From an uncultured Dehalococcoidia bacterium (GTDB lineage Bacteria; Chloroflexota; Dehalococcoidia; Lucifugimonadales; CAJWER01), in the NCBI GenBank assembly GCA_958296115.1, contig OY282442.1, forward strand, positions 1,026,001-1,090,000: 64,000 nucleotides of DNA. The letters run 5' to 3'. The notes beneath the pieces are model-generated. The model was not told the origin of the DNA and did not search any database. It saw only the letters and a list, made by a program, of their open reading frames with translations. Shown one piece after another: positions 48,905-58,026 of the stretch (positions within the stretch are counted from its first letter, which is position 1; each line of letters starts with the position of its first letter). Made by a program: the position numbers and the translations under genes.

Positions 48905-49510
48905 TCAGGGCAGCGGGCGCAGCGACTCCTCTACCATGCTCTTGAAAAGCCCGTGTACCCGGTCATCGTCCGTGAGCTCCGGGTGGAACGCAGTGGCCAG
49001 CATCCTGCCCTGGCGGACCGCGACCGGCCTGCCGTCCCGGAGCCTGGCGATCGCCTTCACAAGCTCCCCAGCCCGGTTCACCACCGGAGCCCTTATGAAC
49101 ACGCCCCGAAACGGCGCCTCGTCCAGCCCGTCAATCTCCAAGTCCTCCTCGAAGCTGTCGATCTGCCTGCCGAAGGCGTTCCGGCTGACGTCTATGTCCA
49201 TCAGGTGCAGCGGCTCCGGCCTCCTGTCCGTGAGGCTGTCCGCCATCACTATCATCCCCGCGCACGTGCCCCAGACCGGCAGCCCAGCCCTCACCTTCTC
49301 CGTCAGCGCAGCCCTGAACCCGTAGATGTCTATGAGCTGGACTATCGTCGTGCTCTCCCCGCCCGGTATTATCAGACCGTCCACGTCGTCGAGCTCCGCC
49401 GGCAGCCGGACCTCCGGCGCGTGGACCCCAAGACGCTCCAGCGCGAGCCTATGCTCCAGAAAATCGCCCTGTATCGCGAGCGCCCCTATGGTGAGCGTCC
49501 TACCAGCCAC
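48905..49510 (-). CDS. pdxT: Pyridoxal 5'-phosphate synthase glutaminase subunit PdxT
   Basis: 201 residues, GTG start inside the end of pdxS (11-base overlap). The glutaminase triad is readable: Cys in [10 protein letters not shown], His and Glu in [14 protein letters not shown] forms the oxyanion region. It supplies ammonia to PdxS for vitamin B6 synthesis. The overlap implies translational coupling and equal production. Confidence 0.97.
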   Translation of the reverse strand: MAGRTLTIGALAIQGDFLEHRLALERLGVHAPEVRLPAELDDVDGLIIPGGESTTIVQLIDIYGFRAALTEKVRAGLPVWGTCAGMIVMADSLTDRRPEPLHLMDIDVSRNAFGRQIDSFEEDLEIDGLDEAPFRGVFIRAPVVNRAGELVKAIARLRDGRPVAVRQGRMLATAFHPELTDDDRVHGLFKSMVEESLRPLP

Positions 49511-50399
49511 GGACCGCTAGCTGCTCCTCCTCCGGCATCGTCCTCACGTCCAGCCCCGGCATCGCGTCGCCCAGACCCCTCGATACGTCGGCGATGATCT
49601 CCGGGGCGTTGTAGTGCGTCGTCGCCTTCACGATGGCCTCCGCCATCCTTCCAGGATTCGAGGACTTGAATATGCCGGAGCCCACGAACACCCCATCCAC
49701 GCCGAGCTGCATCATCAGCGCCGCGTCCGCCGGCGTCGCAATGCCGCCCGCCGCGAAGTTCACCACGGGCAGCGCGCCCGTTTCGTGGACCTCCTTCACC
49801 AGGTCGTAGGGAGCCTTCAGGTCTCGCGCCGCGGCCATCAGCTCGTCGCTGTCCATCCCGCGGATGCGCTTCATCTCCCCAATGACCGACCTCGCGTGCC
49901 GAACCGCCTCCACGATGTTCCCGGTGCCCGCCTCGCCCTTGGTGCGGATCATCGCCGCCCCCTCGCCTATCCGCCGTAGCGCCTCGCCAAGATCGCGGCA
50001 CCCGCACACGAACGGAACCTTGAAGGCGTTCTTGTCAACGTGGTTGTTCTCGTCCGCAGGCGTCAGCACCTCCGACTCGTCTATGTAATCTATCCCCAGG
50101 GCCTCCAGAACCTGCGCCTCGACGAAATGCCCAATCCGGCACTTCGCCATCACGGGAATCGTTACCGCGTCTATGATCTCCACTATCTTGGTCGGGTCCG
50201 ACATCCGCGCGACGCCGCCATCCTTGCGGATGTCCGAGGGCACCCGCTCCAGCGCCATCACCGCCACGGCCCCGGCGTCCTCCGCTATCCTCGCCTGCTC
50301 CGCCGTCACCACGTCCATGATGACGCCGCCCTTCAGCATCTTGGCCAGGCCGGTCTTGACCTGCCACGTTCCGGTCTCGACAATGGTGTCCGTCGCCAT
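49500..50399 (-). CDS. pdxS: Pyridoxal 5'-phosphate synthase lyase subunit PdxS
   Basis: 299 residues from ATG 50399 (GGAGA nine bases upstream); an ATG 15 bases earlier is possible. [32 protein letters not shown] and [20 protein letters not shown] carry the catalytic lysines and phosphate sites. It makes PLP from ribose-5-phosphate, glyceraldehyde-3-phosphate and ammonia. It is the first gene of the pdxST pair. Confidence 0.97.
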   Translation of the reverse strand: MATDTIVETGTWQVKTGLAKMLKGGVIMDVVTAEQARIAEDAGAVAVMALERVPSDIRKDGGVARMSDPTKIVEIIDAVTIPVMAKCRIGHFVEAQVLEALGIDYIDESEVLTPADENNHVDKNAFKVPFVCGCRDLGEALRRIGEGAAMIRTKGEAGTGNIVEAVRHARSVIGEMKRIRGMDSDELMAAARDLKAPYDLVKEVHETGALPVVNFAAGGIATPADAALMMQLGVDGVFVGSGIFKSSNPGRMAEAIVKATTHYNAPEIIADVSRGLGDAMPGLDVRTMPEEEQLAVRGW

Positions 50400-50482
50400 T
50401 GCTAATGTCTCCATCCAAGATTTCTGAAATCACCGCCATTATACCCCCACCCCCGCATCTTAGCAATTTGGCGATTTGCCCG

Positions 50483-50640
50483 CCTTATCCCCTCTCCCTT
50501 GATGGGAGAGGGCTAGGGTGAGGATGCCTCCCCCTCCCCACCCCTCAACACCAGAGGGCCAGGGCGAGGGTAATTCACGACGCCATCTCATCCCATTCTC
50601 CAATCCTGAAAATCCCACAATCCCGCAAATCCTGATTCAG
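50483..50640. repeat. Composite dispersed repeat, copy 3
   Basis: Hairpin CCCTCTCCC (50490-50498), TTGAT, GGGAGAGGG (50504-50512), then AGAGGGCCAGGGCGAGGG (50552-50569) and AATCCCGCAAATCCTGATTC (50619-50638). The same order of modules occurs at 22011-22396. It fills the pdxS-rplU divergent intergenic region of ~390 bases. Confidence 0.7.
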
Positions 50641-50740
50641 ACTCCCCCACCACGGAAGAGAGTAGCGGGTTGGCCCTAGTTCACGTTGGGGTCCGCCTAC
50701 CAAGATGAATAAGATGCCATCGCCCGGGCGCGCGAGCCGG

Positions 50741-50770
50741 TTGTTATATTCGGGCCGCTCGCGCTACAAT
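50741..50770 (+). promoter_or_regulatory. Promoter of rplU-rpmA-rpmE
   Basis: TTGTTA (50741-50746), 18-base spacer, TACAAT (50765-50770). It predicts a short leader of about 13 bases before the rplU ATG at 50791. Confidence 0.6.
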
Positions 50771-50790
50771 GGGTTGCAAGGGTGAAACGC

Positions 50791-51141
50791 ATGACAGATT
50801 ACGCAGTAGTACAGGCTGGCGGCAAGCAGTACAAGGTCTCCGAGGGCGACACCATCCGCGTGGAGTCCATCCCGGAGCCCGACGGCGAGGTCGTGGAGAT
50901 AGGCGACGTCCGGATGGTGTCGCGCGGCGGCCAGGTCGTGCTGGGGTCTCCGTCGGTGGCGGGCGCGAAGGTTACGGCCGAGGTGATGGGGCGCGGCAGG
51001 GGCCGCAAGGTGGTGGTGTTCAAGTACAAGCCGAAGACGCGGTACCGCCGCCGAACGGGGCACAGGCAGCAGTACACGGATCTGAAGGTGACGGGCATCT
51101 CGTACCCGGATCCGGGGGAGCAGGATACCGATGGCGCATAA
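50791..51141 (+). CDS. rplU: 50S ribosomal protein bL21
   Basis: 116 residues from ATG 50791 (AAGGGTG six bases upstream; a GTG nine bases earlier is less likely). [19 protein letters not shown] and the [20 protein letters not shown] rRNA-binding segment are diagnostic. Its end overlaps the rpmA start by 11 bases. Confidence 0.97.
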   Translation: MTDYAVVQAGGKQYKVSEGDTIRVESIPEPDGEVVEIGDVRMVSRGGQVVLGSPSVAGAKVTAEVMGRGRGRKVVVFKYKPKTRYRRRTGHRQQYTDLKVTGISYPDPGEQDTDGA

Positions 51142-51397
51142 GAAGGGCGGAGGCAGCACCAGGAACGGGCGCGACAGCAAGGGCCAGCGCCTCGGCGTGA
51201 AGCGGTACGCCAACGAGCGCGTAACCGCTGGCTCGATTATCGTGCGGCAGCGCGGGACGCGGATTATGCCCGGCGCGAACGTTGGACTCGGCAAGGACCA
51301 CACCCTGTTCGCGCTGGTGGACGGCACAGTCAGCTTCGAGCATCAGACGCGGGACAAGAAGCGGGCGAGCGTCTACCCAGAGGAGGCCGGCTCATGA
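51131..51397 (+). CDS. rpmA: 50S ribosomal protein bL27
   Basis: 88 residues: [20 protein letters not shown], then [19 protein letters not shown], the standard sequence near the peptidyl-transferase centre. No N-terminal cleavage extension (as in Firmicutes) is present. It overlaps rplU by 11 and rpmE by 4 bases. Confidence 0.98.
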   Translation: MAHKKGGGSTRNGRDSKGQRLGVKRYANERVTAGSIIVRQRGTRIMPGANVGLGKDHTLFALVDGTVSFEHQTRDKKRASVYPEEAGS

Positions 51398-51597
51398 AGG
51401 CTGGAATCCATCCGAACTATCACGCCGAGGCCGTGGTAACTTGCTCGTGCGGGGCCTCCTACACGACGGGCTCGACCAAGCCCCAGCTTCGCGTCGAGAT
51501 TTGCAACCAGTGCCACCCGTTCTACACCGGCGAGCAGCGCATCGTGGACACGGAGGGCAGGGTCGAGCGGCTGAAGCGCCGCTTCAATCTCCAGTAG
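51394..51597 (+). CDS. rpmE: 50S ribosomal protein bL31
   Basis: 67 residues. [20 protein letters not shown] with CxC and [11 protein letters not shown] with CxxC mark the zinc-containing form. Overlaps rpmA by four bases. A clear terminator follows. Confidence 0.97.
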   Translation: MKAGIHPNYHAEAVVTCSCGASYTTGSTKPQLRVEICNQCHPFYTGEQRIVDTEGRVERLKRRFNLQ

Positions 51598-51622
51598 CGC
51601 GGGCGTACTGAGCTATCGAGCG

Positions 51623-51650
51623 AAGGGGTGAGAGGACCTCACCCCTTTTT
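51623..51650 (+). terminator. Rho-independent terminator of the rplU-rpmA-rpmE operon
   Basis: AAGGGGTGAG (51623-51632), loop AGGAC, CTCACCCCTT (51638-51647), continuing as TTT. Confidence 0.9.
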
Positions 51651-51675
51651 CACGCCGGTTTCACGAGGGGAGGCC

Positions 51676-52566
51676 ATGTCGGCCAGCAGAGCGACATACG
51701 GCGGGCAGGCAGTCATCGAGGGCGTGATGATTCGCGGGCAGCGCTACGCGAGCATCGCGGTGCGCAGGCCGGACGGCGCCCTCGCGAAGAAGTGCGAGCC
51801 GCTTAGCCAGATATACACCGGACGGCTCCGCCGAGTCCCCGTGCTGCGGGGCGTCCTGGTGCTGGCGGAGACCTTGAGCCTGGGAATGCGCGCTCTGATG
51901 TACTCGGCGAACGTGGGCGCGGAGGCCGAGGGGCAGGAGATAGGAAAGGGCGCGATGGCGGCGACCCTGGGCCTCTCGATTGCGTTCGCCGTCGGGCTGT
52001 TCTTCGTGCTGCCCGTGCTCGCGAGCAGGGCGGTCGAAGGGCCGTTGGGCTCGGACATCCTGAGCAACCTGGTCGAGGGGCTGATACGGCTTGGCCTCTT
52101 CCTCGGATACATACTGCTGATAGGCCGCATGGCGGAGATCAAGCGCGTCTTCATGTACCACGGCGCGGAGCACATGACTGTCCACGCCCAGGAGAACGGC
52201 GACCCCCTGGAAATCCGCGCCATACGACGTTACCCGACGGCGCATCCCCGATGCGGCACCGCGTTCCTGCTGACAGTGATGGTCGTGGCCATAGTCGTGT
52301 TCACCTTCGTGGGGCGCGATCCGCTCTGGTGGCTGATAGTGTCCAGGATAGTGCTGATTCCCATAGTCGCGGCTGTGAGCTACGAGGTCATCAGGTTCAG
52401 CGGTTTCCACTCCTCGAACCCGCTGGTGCGAGTCATCACCTCCCCGAACATCGCCCTGCAGGCCCTGACGACGCGGCAGCCGGATGACGACCAGATAGAG
52501 GTCGCGATAGCCGCCATGGAGCAGGCCATCCACGCGGACGAGCTGCATGAGCGGACCGCCGCATAG
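51676..52566 (+). CDS. DUF1385 family membrane protein
   Basis: 296 residues from ATG 51676 (GAGGGGAGG upstream). YGGQAVIEGVMIRGQRYASIAVR and EIKRVFMYHGAEHMTVHAQE with HPRCGTAFLLTV are the DUF1385 signature. Four to five membrane helices. The His/Glu-rich GAEHMTVH element suggests metal binding; the family's function is unknown, and it is often found next to rpmE and prfA, as here next to rpmE. Followed 24 bases later by the threonine aldolase gene. Confidence 0.92.
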   Translation: MSASRATYGGQAVIEGVMIRGQRYASIAVRRPDGALAKKCEPLSQIYTGRLRRVPVLRGVLVLAETLSLGMRALMYSANVGAEAEGQEIGKGAMAATLGLSIAFAVGLFFVLPVLASRAVEGPLGSDILSNLVEGLIRLGLFLGYILLIGRMAEIKRVFMYHGAEHMTVHAQENGDPLEIRAIRRYPTAHPRCGTAFLLTVMVVAIVVFTFVGRDPLWWLIVSRIVLIPIVAAVSYEVIRFSGFHSSNPLVRVITSPNIALQALTTRQPDDDQIEVAIAAMEQAIHADELHERTAA

Positions 52567-52590
52567 ACCGCGAGCCAGCAGGAGAGCGCG

Positions 52591-53622
52591 TTGAACGGGA
52601 TAGACCTCAGGAGCGACACGGTCACCAAGCCGACGCCGGAGATGCGCCGCGCCATGTACGAGGCGGAGGTCGGCGACGACGGGCTGGAGGGTGACCCGAC
52701 CACTCGGCGGCTCGAGGAGCTGGCGGCCGAGCGCGTGGGAACCGAGGCGGGCCTATTCGTCGCCAGCGGGTCAATGGGCAACCTGGTTGCGGCGCTCTCG
52801 CACGTCGAACCGGAGGACGCGATGCTCATAGGCGCAAGGTCGCACATGGCATGGAGCGTCGAACAGGCGCACGGGCATCCGACCTACGGCCGCGTCCGGG
52901 TGCGCGCGGTCGCCGAGCGGGGCGGGATGCTGCCGGTCGAGGACGTGGAGCTCTCGCTGCGTGAGGAGGGCGATTCGGGCGGGGCGATGGGGCTAGTGTG
53001 CATCGAGAACACCCACAACTCGGCGAACGGTATGCCGCTGAGCCTGCCCTACGTTTCGGCGGTGTCCGAGGCGGCGAAGCGGCACGGCGCCGCCCTCCAC
53101 GTTGACGGGGCGCGCCTGTTCAACGCCGCCGTGGCGCTGGGCGTCCCTGCCGCGAGCCTGATTTCGGACGCGGACTCGGTGTCGTTCTGCCTGTCGAAGG
53201 GTCTCGCGTGCCCCATAGGGTCCGTGCTGTGCGGCAGCGCGGAGTTCATCGCGGAGGCCCGCAAGCAGCGCAAGATAGTGGGCGGCGAGATGCGCCAAAC
53301 CGGCGTCATGTCCGCGGCGGGCATCGTTGCGCTGGATACGATGGTGGACCGGCTCGCGGACGACCACGCCAACGCGAAGCGGCTCGCCGAGGGACTCGCG
53401 GACATAGAGGGCGTGCAGGTTGACCCAGACGAGGTGAATACGAATATCGTGTTCTTCGAGACGGGGGACAAGCCGGCGGAGGAAGCGCAACGGGAGCTCG
53501 GCGAGGCGGGCGTCCACTGCTTCGACCTTGGCGGGCGCATCCGGATGGTAACCCACTACGAGATTTCGAGCGGCGACGTAGAGGCGGCGCTGGCCGCCGT
53601 GAGCCGTGTCATGAGGAGTTAG
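52591..53622 (+). CDS. Low-specificity L-threonine aldolase
   Basis: 343 residues, TTG start with AGGAG upstream. A PLP enzyme of the beta-eliminating lyase group: IDLRSDTVTKPTPEMRRAM, ENTHNSANGM, HVDGARLFNAAVAL and SFCLSKGLACPIGSVLCG (PLP lysine). It splits threonine or allo-threonine into glycine and acetaldehyde. It is followed three bases later by the thiolase gene, suggesting use of the acetaldehyde carbon as acetyl-CoA (inference). Confidence 0.93.
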   Translation: MNGIDLRSDTVTKPTPEMRRAMYEAEVGDDGLEGDPTTRRLEELAAERVGTEAGLFVASGSMGNLVAALSHVEPEDAMLIGARSHMAWSVEQAHGHPTYGRVRVRAVAERGGMLPVEDVELSLREEGDSGGAMGLVCIENTHNSANGMPLSLPYVSAVSEAAKRHGAALHVDGARLFNAAVALGVPAASLISDADSVSFCLSKGLACPIGSVLCGSAEFIAEARKQRKIVGGEMRQTGVMSAAGIVALDTMVDRLADDHANAKRLAEGLADIEGVQVDPDEVNTNIVFFETGDKPAEEAQRELGEAGVHCFDLGGRIRMVTHYEISSGDVEAALAAVSRVMRS

Positions 53623-53625
53623 CGA

Positions 53626-54807
53626 ATGAGCGGCGCAGTGGTGATACTGGGCAGTGCCCGGACGCCCATCGGGAAGATGGGCGGGGCGCTTTCGGGCGTC
53701 CCGGCCACCGAGCTCGGGGCGGCTGCGATTCGGGCGGCCGTCGAGAGAGCGGGCGTCGAGCCGTCGGACGTGGGCTATACGATAATGGGCAACGCGCTCT
53801 CGGCAGGACTCGGCCAGGCGCCCGCTCGGCAGGCTGCGATTGGCGCGGGCATCCCCGACACGGCGTCCGCGCTGACGGTGAACAAGGTCTGCGCGTCGGG
53901 AATGATGGCCGTCGCGCTGGCGTCGCTGATGGTTCGCTCCGGCGAGGCGGACATCGTAGTCGCGGGCGGCATGGAGAGCATGAGCCGCGCCCCGCACCTC
54001 CTGCCTGGCAGCAGGGCCGGGAAACGGCTCGGCGATTGGGGGCTGGCCGACTCGATGATCCACGATGGGCTCTGGTGCTCATTCGGGAACAACCACATGG
54101 GTACGCTGGCGGAGGGCACGGCGACGGAGTTCGAGGTTACGCGCGAGGAGCAGGACGAGGCAGCCCTGCGGAGCAATCAGCGGGCCGCGCGGGCTTCCTC
54201 CGACGGGAGTTTCGCGGCCGAGATAGTCCCCACTACGGTCAACGGGCGCAGGGGCGCGTCGGTGGTGGACGTGGACGAGGGGCCGAGGGCGGACACGAGC
54301 ATGGAGAGCCTGGCGGGTCTGCCTGCGCCCTTCCCGCCGCACAGATCGGTCACGTCGGGCAACTCGTCGCAAATATCGGACGGGGCAGCCGCCCTGGTCG
54401 TGGCCCGCGAGGAGACGGCGCGAGACATGGGACTCGATCCGAAGGCGGTGATAGAGGACCACGGGTTCGCGGCGAACGAGCCCGCGAGGCTGTTCGAGGC
54501 CCCGGCTCAGGTCATGCGCTCCCTGCTGGAGCGGGCGGCGATGAGCATGGACGACGTGGATCTGGTAGAGGTGAACGAGGCGTTCGCCGCGCAGGTCGCC
54601 GCGAACGGCAAGGAGCTCGGCTGGGACTGGGAGCGCGTGAACGTCAACGGCGGCGCGGTCGCGCTTGGGCATCCGATAGGCGCGAGCGGGGCGCGGATCC
54701 TGGTCACGCTGCTGCACGCGCTCGAACAGCGCGGGCTGGAGTCCGGAATGGCGGCGGTGTGCCACGGCGGAGGCGGCGCAGTGGGTATGCGGGTGTCCCG
54801 GGCATAG
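53626..54807 (+). CDS. Thiolase (acetyl-CoA acetyltransferase type)
   Basis: 393 residues, standard length. Nucleophile Cys in [23 protein letters not shown], the [10 protein letters not shown] His and the second Cys in [11 protein letters not shown] are all present. The biosynthetic-type sequence suggests acetoacetyl-CoA formation or beta-ketothiolysis. It begins three bases after the threonine aldolase stop in one transcription unit with the DUF1385 gene. Confidence 0.94.
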   Translation: MSGAVVILGSARTPIGKMGGALSGVPATELGAAAIRAAVERAGVEPSDVGYTIMGNALSAGLGQAPARQAAIGAGIPDTASALTVNKVCASGMMAVALASLMVRSGEADIVVAGGMESMSRAPHLLPGSRAGKRLGDWGLADSMIHDGLWCSFGNNHMGTLAEGTATEFEVTREEQDEAALRSNQRAARASSDGSFAAEIVPTTVNGRRGASVVDVDEGPRADTSMESLAGLPAPFPPHRSVTSGNSSQISDGAAALVVAREETARDMGLDPKAVIEDHGFAANEPARLFEAPAQVMRSLLERAAMSMDDVDLVEVNEAFAAQVAANGKELGWDWERVNVNGGAVALGHPIGASGARILVTLLHALEQRGLESGMAAVCHGGGGAVGMRVSRA

Positions 54808-54825
54808 GGGCTTTTCCGTTCGGCG

Positions 54826-54995
54826 AAACCGTGTCAGCTTGGGAATCGCCTCGACTGCCATGTCGAAATATAGCTCGTCCTCCTCCACTCCCACGCTGGC
54901 GTAACCCACTGCCTCCGCGGCGCCAGGGTCGCTCCTGCGCCGGCGAAAGGGTCTAGGACAACGCCTTCCCGACCGTCTGGACGTCTATACGTCAA
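54826..54995 (-). pseudogene. Decayed fragment of a DNA methyltransferase
   Basis: In one minus frame PDGREGVVLDPFAGAGAT carries the SAM-binding DPFxGxG motif. After a one-base shift near 54915-54925 the neighbouring frame continues AVGYASVGVEEDELYFDMAV, the expected downstream part of an N4/N6-type methyltransferase. The N-terminal bulk of the gene is missing. It lies between the thiolase stop and tRNA-Trp. Confidence 0.65.
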
Positions 54996-55017
54996 GCAGA
55001 GCGCGGTCCCGACATAT

Positions 55018-55046
55018 TTGACCGCGGGGGAAGGCCGTATTAGAAT
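55018..55046 (+). promoter_or_regulatory. Promoter of tRNA-Trp
   Basis: TTGACC (55018-55023), 17-base spacer, TAGAAT (55041-55046), 20 bases before the tRNA. Confidence 0.7.
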
Positions 55047-55066
55047 CAAGGGCACGCTCGCGGCGC

Positions 55067-55142
55067 AGGAGCGTAGCTCAGTTGGTAGAGCAGCGGTCTC
55101 CAAAACCGCAGGTCGCGGGTTCGAATCCTGCCGCTCCTGCCA
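55067..55142 (+). tRNA. tRNA-Trp (CCA anticodon)
   Basis: 76 bases with encoded CCA. Acceptor AGGAGCG/CGCTCCT, D-arm AGCTCAGTTGGTAGAGC, anticodon loop CTCCAAA, T-arm GGGTTCGAATC. Confidence 0.97.
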
Positions 55143-55187
55143 CTCTCTCACCGCATAGCCGAAACAAGCTCTTGGAGGGCGGCCCAT

Positions 55188-56309
55188 ATGCTGATCATCG
55201 ACGGCGACTACCCGATGGCTGTTGGCGCCCTGCACTGGGACCGGGACCACACCTGGGAGCTTGGGCGAATTCGGACGGCCGAGCCCGGCGTCGTGAAGAA
55301 CGGCAGCTGGCCCGACGCCTACGCCATGGCCTCCCTGCCAGAGATGCGGAAGGCGCAGATCGCCGCCGCTCTCGTCAAGGTCGTCTCATGCGTCAAGCGG
55401 CCGGGCCACCCCCACGGCGAGTACCGCACCCAGAACCTGGCCTACGCATCCTCGATGGGACAGCTTGCATACTACCGCCTGCTGGAGTCCCAAGGCGAGG
55501 CCGCGGTCCTCGGAACCCGCGAGGCATTCAGCGCGCACATGGACGCCTGGTCCAGCGCGGCAGACCACGCCGACATGCCCGTCGGCCTCGTCATCGGCAT
55601 GGAGGGCGCCGACGCGATAGTGTGGCCGGAGCAAGTGCAAGAGTGGTGGGAGAGCGGCCTGCGGGTCATCAGCCTATCGCACTACGGCGTGAGCGCCTAC
55701 TCGCACGGCACGGCCACGGGCACGGACGGCGGGCTGCTTCCGCCCGCGAAGCAGTTGCTGCTCGAGATGGACAGGCTTGGCATGATACTCGACGTCTCGC
55801 ATACGTCCGACGCCTCCGTGCGAGAGGAGCTTGAGATATTCGAGGGGCCGGCGCTCGCCAGCCACCAGAACTGCCGCGCCGTCACGCCGGGCGAGCGTCA
55901 GCAGCCAGACGACATCCTCAAGGCCGTCATCGAGCGCGGCGGGGTCATCGGGTCCTCGATGGACACGTGGATGATATACAAGGGCGGCCTCGACTGGAGC
56001 GGGCATATCCCCAGCCCGTGGGAGGTCTTCCCGCGCGAGTCCGTAACCCTCGAGGACTACGTCGACCACATAGACTACGTGTGCCAGCTTGCCGGCACTT
56101 CGGAGCACGCGGCCATCGGCGGCGATACGGACGGCCAGGGAGGCGTGCCGGAGGCTCCCTACGAGATAGACACTGTCGCCGACTACCAGAAGGTGGCGGA
56201 CGTGCTCTCGCGACGCGGCTACAAGACCTGGGACGTCGAGAACGTCATGTACCGCAACTGGCAGCGCTTCTTCGAGGCGTGGCTTCCGTCCGAGGCGGAT
56301 CTGGCCTAA
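55188..56309 (+). CDS. Peptidase M19 (membrane dipeptidase) family protein, variant
   Basis: 373 residues; ATG at 55188. Family motifs LVIGMEGADAI, GLRVISLSHYGVSAY, GMILDVSHTSD and AIGGDTDG are present. The first metal motif, normally DGHND, reads DGDYPMA, so the HxD ligands of renal dipeptidase are lost. That may mark a subfamily with other chemistry or one metal ion. No signal peptide is seen, so it is cytoplasmic. It follows tRNA-Trp by 45 bases and may be co-transcribed with it. Confidence 0.88.
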   Translation: MLIIDGDYPMAVGALHWDRDHTWELGRIRTAEPGVVKNGSWPDAYAMASLPEMRKAQIAAALVKVVSCVKRPGHPHGEYRTQNLAYASSMGQLAYYRLLESQGEAAVLGTREAFSAHMDAWSSAADHADMPVGLVIGMEGADAIVWPEQVQEWWESGLRVISLSHYGVSAYSHGTATGTDGGLLPPAKQLLLEMDRLGMILDVSHTSDASVREELEIFEGPALASHQNCRAVTPGERQQPDDILKAVIERGGVIGSSMDTWMIYKGGLDWSGHIPSPWEVFPRESVTLEDYVDHIDYVCQLAGTSEHAAIGGDTDGQGGVPEAPYEIDTVADYQKVADVLSRRGYKTWDVENVMYRNWQRFFEAWLPSEADLA

Positions 56310-56343
56310 GGTCGGGATGTCCTGGCGGGTTCTAATCCCGCCC

Positions 56344-57237
56344 CTACGAGACGTCAGCCAGGAAGGCGAAGAGCTCCTCCACCAGCTCGTCCGGCGCTTC
56401 TTCGGGGATGAAGTGTCCGCAGTCTATGGTCCTGCCACGGACGTCGTTCGCCCTTTCACGCCAGACGTCGAGCATGTCCAGGCTGCCGCCCGTCTGCCAG
56501 CCTCGGCGCTTCGCCATGTTGCCCGCCCATAGCGCCAGCGTTGGGCAGGCGAGCTTCCGGCCCCTGTCAACCTCGTCGTGCTGGAGGTCGAGCTCGATAG
56601 AGCGGTAGTCCATGCAGGTGGCCCTGATGGTTTCAGGGTCGCTGAAGCAGCGCAGGTATTCGGCGTATGCCTCGTCGGTTATTGCGCCGTCGGTTGCGGA
56701 CCAGCGCTCCAGCAGGAAGTCGAGGTACGCCTTCGCGCTGTTCCCTATCATCGTCTCCGGCAGCGGCGCAGGTTGGCGCATCAGGTGCCAGTGGAACCAC
56801 GCGAAGGACAGGCTCGCGTCCATGTTCTCGAACGCGGCCTGCGACGGCGCGACATCCAGCGAAGTGAATGAGCGAACGCGCTCGGGGTGGTCCAGCGCCA
56901 TGCGGTGGCCCACTCGCGCGCCCCGATCATGCCCGGCGACGTGGTACGAGTCCCACCCCAGGGCCTCCATCGCCTCCACCTGGTCCAGGGCCGACGCGCG
57001 CTTGCAATAGACGCTCAGGCCGCCGTCGGAAGGCGGCTTGCCGCTGTCCCCGTAGCCGCGAAGGTCGGGTGCTACGACCGTGAACCGCTCGGCCAGGCGC
57101 GGGGCGACCTTGTGCCACATCACGTGAGTCTGCGGGTAGCCGTGCAGCAGGAGCAGAGGCTCGCCGCGTCCGCCGTGAACCAGATTGATAGTCGCGCCGG
57201 AAGTCTCGATCTGAGTCTTCACGAAGCCATCGAACAC
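56344..57237 (-). CDS. Alpha/beta hydrolase, haloacetate-dehalogenase-like
   Basis: 297 residues. HGYPQTHVMW (oxyanion loop), RGYGDSGKP, nucleophile elbow GHDRGARVGHR with Asp, and a C-terminal CGHFIPEEAPDEL with His. An Asp nucleophile in GHDRGA and the RxxR context are as in fluoroacetate dehalogenases and some epoxide hydrolases. It likely hydrolyses halo- or epoxy-acids, but the true substrate is unknown. Convergent with the dipeptidase gene across 34 bases holding a small GGCGGG/CCCGCC hairpin (56324-56342). The purN stop lies 16 bases upstream of its start. Confidence 0.9.
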   Translation of the reverse strand: MFDGFVKTQIETSGATINLVHGGRGEPLLLLHGYPQTHVMWHKVAPRLAERFTVVAPDLRGYGDSGKPPSDGGLSVYCKRASALDQVEAMEALGWDSYHVAGHDRGARVGHRMALDHPERVRSFTSLDVAPSQAAFENMDASLSFAWFHWHLMRQPAPLPETMIGNSAKAYLDFLLERWSATDGAITDEAYAEYLRCFSDPETIRATCMDYRSIELDLQHDEVDRGRKLACPTLALWAGNMAKRRGWQTGGSLDMLDVWRERANDVRGRTIDCGHFIPEEAPDELVEELFAFLADVS

Positions 57238-57253
57238 CGCTCAACCTCCATAT

Positions 57254-57982
57254 CTACTGAGACCTGCCCAGCGCGTCCAAGTCAATATAGCCCGACACTA
57301 TCCGCCGCCGCCGCGCCTGCCGTCGCGCGTCCAGGTCAATATAGCCCGACACTATCCGTCGCCGTCGCCGCCGTCGCGCCTGCCACAGCGCGTCCAAGTC
57401 AATATCGCCCGACACTATCCGCCGCAGGGTAGCGACGTAGAGCCTATGCTCGACCGCGCTGACTCGCTCCGCTAGTGTGTCGGCGCGGTCGCCGTCCAAG
57501 ACCTGCACCTCCCGCTGGGCGATGATAGGGCCGTGGTCTATCTGTTCATCCACCAAGTGTATCGTCGCCCCGGTAACGCGGTCGCCGGATGCAAGGACTG
57601 CCTCATGCACGGCCTTGCCGTAGAATCCGCGTCCTCCGAACTTCGGCAGCAGCGCCGGATGGACGTTGACTATGCGGCTGCGGAAGCGCGATATGGTCGC
57701 CGGGCCGAGCTTCCTCATGTAGCCCCCAAGTACGACCAGGCTCACGCCGTGCCGCTCCAGCGCGTCCAGTATCGCCCTGTCGAGGGCGTCGCCGTCGGGG
57801 TGCGTCCTCTCGCTCAGGTGATAGCTGGGAATGTCCGCGGCGTCGGCGCGGCGAAGGGCCCCAGACCGCGAGTTGTTGCTGATGACGACGCAGGGTTCCG
57901 CGTCGAGACGCCCGCGCCGGCAGGCGTCTATGATGGCCTGCATGTTGCTGCCCCCGTGCGACGCCAGGAATCCGAGTCTCAT
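57254..57982 (-). CDS. purN: Phosphoribosylglycinamide formyltransferase with repeat-extended C-terminus
   Basis: 242 residues from ATG 57982. ASHGGSNMQAIIDAC, VLGGYMRKLGP, VNVHPALLPKFGG (catalytic Asn-His) and HLVDEQIDHGPII (Asp) are complete. It transfers formyl from 10-formyl-THF to GAR in purine synthesis. The last ~50 residues are three copies of RIVSGYIDLDA joined by Arg-rich spacers, made by tandem duplication of ~55-62 bases at 57262-57430. Only the first copy (nearest the core) corresponds to the family's normal end. It lies ~45 bases after the broken glyoxalase gene. Confidence 0.93.
   Translation of the reverse strand: MRLGFLASHGGSNMQAIIDACRRGRLDAEPCVVISNNSRSGALRRADAADIPSYHLSERTHPDGDALDRAILDALERHGVSLVVLGGYMRKLGPATISRFRSRIVNVHPALLPKFGGRGFYGKAVHEAVLASGDRVTGATIHLVDEQIDHGPIIAQREVQVLDGDRADTLAERVSAVEHRLYVATLRRIVSGDIDLDALWQARRRRRRRIVSGYIDLDARRQARRRRIVSGYIDLDALGRSQ
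57262..57430. repeat. Tandem repeat at the 3' end of purN
   Basis: Three units, each containing GTCAATATAGCCCGACACTA (or one with ATCGCCC) followed by TCCGxCGCC-type runs. The unit length varies between ~53 and ~62 bases. Confidence 0.85.
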
Positions 57983-58026
57983 GCTGCGGCTGGTCCTGCG
58001 CTCTGTGTTCGCTGCGGCGAACCTCT

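Noticed and set aside
47228-49597. 789-codon plus-strand frame
   Set aside because: Antisense to the R3H ATPase and pdxT, whose motifs are intact; high-GC codon bias creates such frames.
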